Shown one piece after another: positions 1 through 3,494 of a DNA stretch of 5,391 bases (its first letter is position 1; each line of letters begins with the position of its first letter). Position numbers and translations under genes: made by a program. The DNA is from an uncultured Lachnospiraceae bacterium (GTDB taxonomy: Bacteria; Bacillota; Clostridia; Lachnospirales; Lachnospiraceae). Where the stretch lies: the NCBI GenBank assembly GCA_949076555.1, contig CARUOB010000045.1, forward strand, positions 15,172-20,562, read 5' to 3'. The notes beneath the pieces were generated by a model, which saw only the letters and a list, made by a program, of their open reading frames with translations, searched no databases and had not been told where the DNA came from.

Positions 1-171
1 GCCTGCTTCAACAACATCGGACCGGGACTTGAGAGCGTGGGACCGACATGCAATTTTGGGGATTACGGGCTTTTGTCAAAGCTCCTCCTCATCGTGGATA
101 TGCTGGCGGGACGTCTGGAAATTTTTCCGATCTTGATTTTGTTTTCCAGAAGTACGTGGAGCGGGAGATAG
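1..171 (+). CDS. TrkH/KtrB-family potassium uptake transporter, C-terminal end (5' truncated)
   Basis: Frame 1 is open from the window edge to TAG at 169-171 and gives 56 residues. It begins with ACFNNIGPGLESVGPT, followed by LLSKLLLIVDMLAGRLEIFP. The NNIGPG motif is the last pore-loop (selectivity filter) motif of TrkH/KtrB/Trk-type K+ translocating subunits, and the DMLAGRLE-[IL]-FP stretch is the usual start of their final helix; the protein ends a few residues after a terminal Arg-Ser-Thr-Trp, as these proteins normally do. The family forms the membrane channel-like subunit that imports K+ together with a cytoplasmic TrkA/KtrA NAD-binding regulator, whose gene is not in the window. Only the C-terminus is visible, so TrkH cannot be separated from KtrB. 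The gene converges on the deacylase gene at 210, with 38 bases between the stops and no obvious intrinsic terminator there. Confidence 0.92.
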   Translation, partial: ACFNNIGPGLESVGPTCNFGDYGLLSKLLLIVDMLAGRLEIFPILILFSRSTWSGR

Positions 172-209
172 GGACGTGAACCGGGCCGGACAGCGCTTAT
201 GCGTTTCGG

Positions 210-707
210 TCAGAGGGCGGCAGAGCCTTCGGAGGAAATGTCCGCTATACGGAATGTTATGACTTTTTGCAGCTCCGATAGGCTCATCTCGATCTGCAGG
301 CCGATTTTGCCGCCGCTGAAAAAGATCTCTCCGAAAGTTTCCGCGCTGGCATCGATCACGGTGGGGAAGAATTTTTTCATACCGACAGGAGAGCAGCCGC
401 CGTGGATGTAGCCTGTGAGCGGCAGCAGTTCCCTGGCTTTTATCATTTCAATGCTCTTTTCATTCACCGCTTTTGCCGCCTTTTTCAGATCCAGTTCCCG
501 GTTTACCGGGACAAGAAAGACATAGTGTCCGGCGGATTTCCCGACGGTAACCAGCGTCTTAAAGACCCGGCCGGGATTTTCCCCCAGATAATCCGCAACT
601 TCTAAACCGCTTAGCGCATCGGACTGCGAGTAATCGTGCACCTGAAATTGCAGCTTCTTCTGTTCCAGTGAGCGTATGGCGTTGGTCTTTTCTTCTCTGT
701 TTTTCAT
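210..707 (-). CDS. ybaK: YbaK/EbsC-type Cys-tRNA(Pro) deacylase
   Basis: A 165-residue cytoplasmic protein of the YbaK/ProX editing-domain fold, which hydrolyses Cys mischarged onto tRNA-Pro by prolyl-tRNA synthetase. Family marks are MKNREEKTNAIR at the N-terminus, VHDYSQSDALSG (about 23-34), RVFKTLVT (47-54) with the conserved lysine Lys50 needed for deacylation, YVFLVPVNRELDLKKAA (62-78), and the glycine-rich GGCSPVGMKK (103-112) that shapes the active site. The length matches the family (about 155-170 residues). ATG at 707 is chosen because AGGAG (716-720) lies 8 bases upstream; an in-frame TTG at 737 would add 10 residues but has no good ribosome binding site and falls in the arm of a leader hairpin. 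The gene is monocistronic, with its own promoter at 818-846. Family assignment is firm; substrate specificity (Cys-Pro versus other editing activities) is from family knowledge. Confidence 0.93.
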   Translation of the reverse strand: MKNREEKTNAIRSLEQKKLQFQVHDYSQSDALSGLEVADYLGENPGRVFKTLVTVGKSAGHYVFLVPVNRELDLKKAAKAVNEKSIEMIKARELLPLTGYIHGGCSPVGMKKFFPTVIDASAETFGEIFFSGGKIGLQIEMSLSELQKVITFRIADISSEGSAAL

Positions 708-735
708 TCCCGTTTCTCCTGTCACTGTTATAGGC

Positions 736-805
736 AATTGCGAAACTCTTCAAATTGCTGCTTTTATTTGTGCAAAGTCAATACCCTTCAAAGAGTTTCG
801 AAATT
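736..805 (-). repeat. Long inverted repeat in the deacylase leader
   Basis: The arm AATTGCGAAACTCTT (736-750) pairs with AAGAGTTTCGAAATT (791-805): 14 of 15 positions match, around a 40-base loop. It lies between the predicted start of transcription (about 811) and the ribosome binding site (716-720), so it would form a stem near the 5' end of the mRNA. No U-run follows, so it is not an intrinsic terminator. It may be a stability or regulatory stem, or a protein-binding site in DNA. Confidence 0.6.
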
Positions 806-817
806 ACCTGTTTTAGG

Positions 818-846
818 AGTATAGCATAAAATCCGCACAGCGGCAA
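818..846 (-). promoter_or_regulatory. Sigma-A promoter of the deacylase gene
   Basis: Read on the minus strand there is TTGCCG (-35, 841-846), a 17-base spacer, and TATACT (-10, 818-823) preceded by TGC, which makes an extended -10. Transcription would begin near 811, giving a leader of about 100 bases before ATG 707. The toxin promoter diverges from it, with 33 bases between the two -35 boxes. Confidence 0.7.
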
Positions 847-879
847 TGATGCGCAATGCAGAAATATGCCGGGGAGGTA

Positions 880-908
880 TTGTGCGGCTCTATACTTTCT
901 GTTAAAAT
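880..908 (+). promoter_or_regulatory. Promoter of the type I toxin mRNA
   Basis: TTGTGC (-35, 880-885), a 17-base spacer, and TAAAAT (-10, 903-908). The start of transcription would be near 915, only a few bases before the hairpin at 919-950. The leader to ATG 1011 is about 96 bases, long and structured as in other type I toxin mRNAs. Confidence 0.7.
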
Positions 909-918
909 ACATTAACGG

Positions 919-950
919 GGTACTGCCATAACGGGATAGGCGGTCAGTCC
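919..950 (+). repeat. 5' hairpin of toxin mRNA; inverted copy at 1153-1177
   Basis: GGTACTGCC (919-927) and GGTCAGTCC (942-950) flank GATAG. The reverse complement of 1153-1177 has the same two 9-base blocks around GATAG, with 7 fewer bases between the blocks. The copies form inverted repeats around the toxin gene. Within each copy the two blocks are themselves nearly complementary (core ACTG with CAGT, GG with CC, one bulge on each side), so each transcript can form the same small hairpin within about 10 bases of its 5' end. Confidence 0.75.
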
Positions 951-957
951 TTCTTCG

Positions 958-976
958 CAGAGGGACTATCCCTCTG
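958..976 (+). repeat. Hairpin in toxin leader upstream of the Shine-Dalgarno
   Basis: CAGAGGGA (958-965), a CTA loop, then TCCCTCTG (969-976): a perfect 8-bp stem. It lies 18 bases upstream of the ribosome binding site AAAGGAGG (995-1002). Its pyrimidine arm contains TCCCTCT, which could alternatively pair with the purine-rich Shine-Dalgarno region, so it may take part in translational silencing. The hairpin itself is seen in the sequence; its role is inferred. Confidence 0.7.
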
Positions 977-1010
977 ACAACGGATAAAACCGGGAAAGGA
1001 GGGATTGCTT

Positions 1011-1103
1011 ATGAGTGACTATGAACTGCTGACGGTTGTTCTGATGATTCTTGGAATCATTGTGTCGATTCTGATAGCGTACATAAACCACACAAAAAAG
1101 TAA
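1011..1103 (+). CDS. Small hydrophobic holin-like toxin of a type I toxin-antitoxin system (TxpA/BsrG-like)
   Basis: A 30-residue ORF beginning MSDYELLTVV, continuing through a single hydrophobic helix (about residues 6-24) and ending in a polar, basic tail INHTKK. The M-x-x-Y-E-x-L start, one membrane segment and Lys-rich end are the pattern of the Bacillus TxpA/BsrG type I toxins and the many Clostridia 'putative holin-like toxin' ORFs (Pfam Hol_Tox). Such peptides insert in the membrane and disturb envelope synthesis or potential. The start is fixed by AAAGGAGG (995-1002), 8 bases upstream. The TAA stop (1101-1103) lies inside the left arm of the bidirectional terminator, a compact arrangement that makes the 3' end of the ORF complementary to the antisense RNA. 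At 30 residues it is shorter than Bacillus TxpA or BsrG. Toxicity is inferred from family and locus architecture. Confidence 0.85.
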   Translation: MSDYELLTVVLMILGIIVSILIAYINHTKK

Positions 1104-1138
1104 CCGCCCCAGCCCAAGGAAACGGTTACTTTCTTTTT
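1097..1138. terminator. Bidirectional intrinsic terminator shared by toxin mRNA and antisense RNA
   Basis: AAAGTAACCG (1097-1106) pairs perfectly with CGGTTACTTT (1123-1132) around a 16-base loop. On the plus strand the stem is followed by CTTTTT (1133-1138). On the minus strand it is followed by a run of six U (complement of A1094-1099). Both convergent transcripts should end here and so overlap by roughly 45 bases, including the toxin's last codons. Confidence 0.93.
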
Positions 1139-1152
1139 AGGTAATTAAACTT

Positions 1153-1177
1153 GGACTGACCGTCTATCGGCAGTACC
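1153..1177 (-). repeat. 5' hairpin of antitoxin RNA (inverted copy of 919-950)
   Basis: On the minus strand: GGTACTGCC (1169-1177), loop GATAGAC, GGTCAGTCC (1153-1161). Both blocks are identical to those in the toxin leader; the toxin copy has a longer interior. It lies about 9 bases from the predicted 5' end of the antisense RNA. Confidence 0.75.
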
Positions 1178-1192
1178 TCTTTTGATGTTTTT

Positions 1193-1221
1193 ATTGTAAC
1201 AGATTCCTCCGAGGATGTCAA
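1193..1221 (-). promoter_or_regulatory. Strong promoter of the antisense RNA
   Basis: On the minus strand: TTGACA (1216-1221), a 17-base spacer, TACAAT (1193-1198). It is closer to consensus than the toxin promoter (TTGTGC/TAAAAT), fitting the expected excess of a labile antitoxin RNA over toxin mRNA. The spacer contains a small palindrome, TCCTC-C-GAGGA (1205-1215). Confidence 0.85.
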
Positions 1222-1239
1222 ACGCCGAGGGGCGGCTCT

Positions 1240-1256
1240 CGAAAATTCAATTTTCG
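1240..1256. repeat. 17-bp palindrome between antitoxin and DUF6465 promoters
   Basis: CGAAAATT (1240-1247), a central C, then AATTTTCG (1249-1256): a perfect 8-bp-arm palindrome. It sits 18 bases upstream of the antitoxin -35 and 26 bases upstream of the DUF6465 -35. No U-run follows on either strand, so it is more likely a DNA-binding site than a terminator; no regulator can be named. Confidence 0.55.
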
Positions 1257-1282
1257 CAATGCTGTGGAAACCGTTTTTCGTA

Positions 1283-1311
1283 TTGAGAGATGGTTCTGAT
1301 TGTGGTACACT
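1283..1311 (+). promoter_or_regulatory. Promoter of the DUF6465 gene
   Basis: TTGAGA (-35, 1283-1288), a 17-base spacer, TACACT (-10, 1306-1311). The start would be near 1318, giving a leader of about 63 bases to ATG 1381. Confidence 0.75.
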
Positions 1312-1380
1312 AGTAAAAGAACTTTACAGTAACCACCCTTTAGGGAAAGCCGGAAGGGCCAATATAGAAAGGGGAGTAAA

Positions 1381-1650
1381 ATGGAAAATACAAAAGCAAC
1401 AGCACAGACAAACGCACCGGCGCAGACAGATGCAGAGGTGAAGAAAGAAATCGAAACGGAAGTTATATTACAATACCGCAATTACGAGGTAAATATGGAT
1501 GATGTGACCGAACGGGTCAAGGCACATTACATGGCCAAGGGCTTTAAGGCAGATTCCATCGAGAACATGCAGATCTACGTAAAGCCCGAGGATTTCACGG
1601 CCTACTATGTGATCAATGACGGCGTGGTGGGAAAAGTAAGTCTTTTCTAA
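1381..1650 (+). CDS. DUF6465-family small protein
   Basis: An 89-residue soluble protein. Residues 1-25 are a low-complexity Ala/Thr/Gln/Lys tail, probably disordered. The conserved domain follows: ETEVILQYRNYEVNMDDV (25-42), VKAHYMAKG (46-54), then IYVKPEDFTAYYVINDG (65-81) and the terminal GKVSLF. The pattern 'E-V-x-L-Q-[YF] ... V-K-x-x-Y-x-x-x-G ... Y-V-K-P-E-x-x-x-A-Y-Y-V-I-N ... G-K-[VI]-x-L-F' at the C-terminus is that of a small protein common in Lachnospiraceae and annotated DUF6465; its function is unknown. The start is set by AAAGGGGAG (1368-1376), 4 bases before ATG, slightly close but strong. It has its own promoter and converges on azlD, with a nested inverted repeat between the two. 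No membrane segment or catalytic motif is visible. The family call is from memory of the motif. Confidence 0.85.
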   Translation: MENTKATAQTNAPAQTDAEVKKEIETEVILQYRNYEVNMDDVTERVKAHYMAKGFKADSIENMQIYVKPEDFTAYYVINDGVVGKVSLF

Positions 1651-1718
1651 ACAGCCGTCTGGCGGCGTTATGCCGCCGCATATTTATCATCATTGGAAAT
1701 TCCGCCGTTTGTTTAGAA
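1645..1718. terminator. Nested inverted repeat between convergent DUF6465 and azlD genes, probable two-way terminator
   Basis: An inner stem, GGCGGC (1661-1666) with GCCGCC (1672-1677) around GTTAT, lies inside an outer perfect 9-bp pair, TTCTAAACA (1645-1653) with TGTTTAGAA (1710-1718). The outer arms contain the stop codons of both genes (TAA 1648-1650; TAA on the minus strand at 1713-1715). U-runs after the GC stem are weak (ATATTTAT on the plus strand), so termination efficiency is uncertain. Confidence 0.5.
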
Positions 1719-2024
1719 GACAGGCAGCAGCTCCACCAAAAACGCGACAGCGCAGCACAGCACGGCCACCTGAAAGAGACTACAGCCTTTCCATGCAAGG
1801 ATGATGCCCGCGATCAGGGCGAGGAGTCCGGCCGCAGGCGTCTGCGTGGCCTCCATGATGGCGGGAAATGTCATGACGGCAAGAGTCGCGTAAGGTACGT
1901 AAAAGAGGAACGCACGCAGATACTTGTTGGTGATTTCCTTACGGATCAGCACAAGAGGCGCCATGCGGATCAGATAGGAGACTGCTGCCATCACCAGAAG
2001 ATAAATCCAGATATTATGTTCCAT
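1713..2024 (-). CDS. azlD: AzlD-family small subunit of branched-chain amino acid exporter
   Basis: A 103-residue, very hydrophobic protein with about four membrane segments (roughly 5-19, 36-56, 64-80, 83-101). Family marks are the YLIRMAPLVLIRK stretch (17-29), with Arg20 and Pro23 in the first loop, and FLFYVPYATLAVMTFP (39-54), the signature of PF05437 AzlD. AzlD partners with AzlC to form an inner-membrane exporter of branched-chain amino acids or related hydrophobic compounds, such as azaleucine (known for AzlCD of Bacillus subtilis and the related BrnFE of Corynebacterium). Length is typical. AGGAGG (2035-2040) lies 10 bases upstream of ATG, inside the 3' end of azlC, and the azlC stop is only 2 bases before this start, so translation is probably coupled. 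The exact substrate cannot be read from sequence. Confidence 0.92.
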   Translation of the reverse strand: MEHNIWIYLLVMAAVSYLIRMAPLVLIRKEITNKYLRAFLFYVPYATLAVMTFPAIMEATQTPAAGLLALIAGIILAWKGCSLFQVAVLCCAVAFLVELLPVF

Positions 2025-2026
2025 TT

Positions 2027-2785
2027 CTAAGATACCTCCTTTGATTCGCCGTTGTCGGACGATGATTTTTCTCCGGAATTGACCATATCGGTCGGAAACA
2101 GAACCGCCGCAAGAAGGGCCAGCGTAACAGTGAGTGCGATGGTCTTTATTCCTGTGGAAAGACCGCTAAATAAGGGCAGGCGGTTTACGAGATAGCTGGC
2201 GGCAAAACCGGCGGCCACCACACCCGCAATCACCCGGTTCTTTCTGGCGGGCGGGATGATAATCGCTAAGAACATACCATAAAGCCCTACGCTCAATGCG
2301 CTGACCACTCTGGTCGGCAGCACATTTCCCATAATCACACCGAAAAAAGTGCCGAAAGCCCATCCGGGAATCGCCACCGCCATGGCGCCGTAGGCGTACC
2401 ACGGATTCAGATACCCGGGCTGTGCCACACAGATACCGAAGATCTCGTCGGTCACGTCGTAGGCGATCAGCATCCGGTGGCGCAGTGGCGTGTCCGGCTT
2501 CAGCTTTTGGCTGAGGGCGCAGGACATAAGCAGATATCTGACATTGACCACTAAAGTCATCACAGCCATTTCCACATAGCTGCTGCCCGCGGCGATCAGG
2601 GCGAACCCGGCGTATTCTCCGGCGGAAGCGTTGTTCAACGCGCTTGCAATGAGCGCCTGTATGGAGGAGAGTCCCGCGTTTCTGGCGGCAATGCCAAGCG
2701 TGAATGCCACCGCAAAATATCCAAGCGCGATGGGGCTGCCGTCCCGCATGCCGTGCCGGAAGTAGATTTTATTTTGTGTTGTCAT
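2027..2785 (-). CDS. azlC: AzlC-family branched-chain amino acid exporter, large subunit
   Basis: A 252-residue membrane protein. The N-terminus has the family motif GMRDGSPIALGYFAVAFTLGI (12-32), followed by further hydrophobic helices, NVRYLLMSCALS (81-92), a cytosolic stretch, and AYDVTDEIFGI (108-118), whose acidic pair is conserved in AzlC (PF03591). The C-terminus is a short polar Ser/Glu/Asp-rich tail (about 233-252), slightly longer than in many homologues. AzlC with AzlD exports branched-chain amino acids. ATG 2785 is used; AAGGAG (2798-2803) is 12 bases upstream, a somewhat long spacing, but no better in-frame start exists before the conserved domain. It is first in the azlCD operon and transcribed from 2859-2887. 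Divergent to it, but with a different operator sequence, is the GntR-ABC operon. Confidence 0.93.
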   Translation of the reverse strand: MTTQNKIYFRHGMRDGSPIALGYFAVAFTLGIAARNAGLSSIQALIASALNNASAGEYAGFALIAAGSSYVEMAVMTLVVNVRYLLMSCALSQKLKPDTPLRHRMLIAYDVTDEIFGICVAQPGYLNPWYAYGAMAVAIPGWAFGTFFGVIMGNVLPTRVVSALSVGLYGMFLAIIIPPARKNRVIAGVVAAGFAASYLVNRLPLFSGLSTGIKTIALTVTLALLAAVLFPTDMVNSGEKSSSDNGESKEVS

Positions 2786-2833
2786 GGTAATCGAACACTC
2801 CTTCGTTCTTCGTCCTATAGTAAATGACTGGTC

Positions 2834-2858
2834 AAATCGAGCGCTTTATGCTCGATTT
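2834..2858. promoter_or_regulatory. Probable operator (or leader hairpin) of azlCD
   Basis: AAATCGAGC (2834-2842) and GCTCGATTT (2850-2858) form a perfect 9-bp inverted repeat with a 7-base centre. It directly abuts the azlCD -10 box and spans about -6 to +19, the usual place of a repressor operator. In RNA it could also form a hairpin at the very 5' end. The regulator is not encoded next to it as far as can be seen: the neighbouring GntR gene has a different operator. Confidence 0.65.
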
Positions 2859-2887
2859 AGTATAGCACCAGCGGGGGCAGAACGCAA
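2859..2887 (-). promoter_or_regulatory. Promoter of azlCD
   Basis: On the minus strand: TTGCGT (2882-2887), a 17-base spacer, TATACT (2859-2864) with TGC immediately before it (extended -10). The predicted start is near 2852, which falls within the inverted repeat at 2834-2858. Confidence 0.7.
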
Positions 2888-2967
2888 TATGGGGACAGGG
2901 CGGAAGGAAAAACGTGAACGGGTAAAAAATATGGAAGAAAGTGGCGACTGGCATTTTAAGTTTTGGG

Positions 2968-2995
2968 TTGACAAGGAGGAAAAAAGTGTTATAAT
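2968..2995 (+). promoter_or_regulatory. Consensus promoter of the GntR-ABC operon
   Basis: TTGACA (2968-2973), a 16-base spacer, TATAAT (2990-2995): both boxes match consensus. The expected start is near 3002, with a leader of about 40 bases. A promoter this strong next to an overlapping operator suggests tight repression. Confidence 0.9.
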
Positions 2996-3023
2996 GTACT
3001 TGTTCAATAAGTACATTAAGTAC
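2992..3023. promoter_or_regulatory. Operator of the YtrA-family GntR regulator
   Basis: TAATGTACTT (2992-3001) and AAGTACATTA (3009-3018) form a perfect 10-bp inverted repeat with a 7-base centre. It overlaps the -10 box and the start site. A further half-site AAGTAC (3018-3023) follows 9 bases after the copy at 3009. GntR/YtrA proteins bind such palindromes as dimers and usually repress their own operon; autoregulation here is inferred. Confidence 0.8.
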
Positions 3024-3042
3024 AATTTGGAAGGAGAAAAAC

Positions 3043-3420
3043 GTGGAGATCATTATCAGCAACAATGCCAACAAACCGATTTATGAGCAGATCACGTCGC
3101 AGATTAAGGCAATGATAATGAGCGGGGAGCTGCAGCCGGGGGAATCCATTCCCTCCATGCGGGCATTGGCGAAGTCCATTCATGTGAGCGTCATCACGGT
3201 ACAGAAGGCTTATGAGGAGCTGCAGCGGGACGGATTTATCGATACCACAGTGGGCAGGGGCAGTTTTGTGGCGGCGCAGAACAAAGAACTGTATCAGGAG
3301 GAGCAGCAGCGGATTGCCGAGGCGCATTTACAGGCCGCCGCCGAGATCGGCAGGACGAGCAATATACCGCTGGAGAGACTGACGAAAATACTGGCGTTGT
3401 TTTATGAGGACGTAGAGTGA
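3043..3420 (+). CDS. YtrA-subfamily GntR transcriptional regulator
   Basis: A 125-residue DNA-binding protein starting at GTG, with AAGGAG (3031-3036) 6 bases upstream. Residues about 12-76 are a GntR winged helix-turn-helix: PIYEQITSQIKAMIMSGEL (12-30), QPGESIPSMRALAKSIHVS (31-49), TVQKAYEELQRDGFIDTTVGRGSFV (52-76). The short C-terminus (77-125), helical with Gln/Glu-rich stretches and no large ligand domain, places it in the YtrA subfamily, whose members are typically about 120-130 residues and sit first in an operon with ABC transporter genes. It probably represses its own operon through the palindrome at its promoter until a signal, often cell-envelope stress or antibiotic in known YtrA members, is present. 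The inducing signal cannot be read here. The stop is 74 bases before the ATPase start. Confidence 0.94.
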   Translation: MEIIISNNANKPIYEQITSQIKAMIMSGELQPGESIPSMRALAKSIHVSVITVQKAYEELQRDGFIDTTVGRGSFVAAQNKELYQEEQQRIAEAHLQAAAEIGRTSNIPLERLTKILALFYEDVE

Positions 3421-3494
3421 GAGGAACCTATATCATACGGCGCAGAGACATTTTGACAAGACGTGCCGGAGACTGCCGGAGAAAGGAAAAGTAT

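Larger units (their letters stand above)
1094..1186 (-). ncRNA. Antisense RNA antitoxin (predicted, about 93 nt)
   Basis: A convergent transcript is predicted from the promoter at 1193-1221, starting near 1186 and ending at the bidirectional terminator, at about 1094. No ribosome binding site or ORF is visible in it. It is fully complementary to the 3' end of the toxin mRNA (about 1094-1138), including the terminator loop, the geometry of Bacillus SR4/bsrG and RatA/txpA pairs, where the antitoxin RNA base-pairs with the toxin mRNA 3' region to promote degradation or block translation. Its 5' end carries a hairpin (GGTACTGCC with GGTCAGTCC, complement of 1153-1177) nearly identical to that at the toxin mRNA 5' end. 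The RNA is inferred from promoter plus terminator and has not been seen as a transcript. Confidence 0.8.

Noticed and set aside
708..737. TTG start extending the deacylase by 10 residues
   Set aside because: No Shine-Dalgarno before it; it lies in a hairpin arm, and AGGAG is correctly spaced from ATG 707.
919..1177. Flanking inverted repeats as ends of a MITE or small transposon
   Set aside because: The repeats coincide with the 5' ends of the two predicted RNAs and are hairpins by themselves. No target-site duplication was recognised outside them, and the content is a complete toxin-antitoxin cassette.
1259..1441. 60-codon plus-strand ORF and the minus-strand ORF at 1218-1481
   Set aside because: Both overlap the DUF6465 gene and its promoter in other frames with no supporting ribosome binding site.
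2784..3086. 100-codon plus-strand ORF
   Set aside because: It spans two promoters and two operators and overlaps the GntR start; no family resemblance.
3453..3458. TTGACA between the GntR and ATPase genes as an internal promoter
   Set aside because: No acceptable -10 box 16-18 bases downstream.
3417..3494. Upstream GTG start for the ABC ATPase overlapping the GntR stop (GTGA)
   Set aside because: The added 26 residues are Arg-rich and unlike ABC ATPase N-termini, while ATG 3495 has a good ribosome binding site and starts right at the domain.
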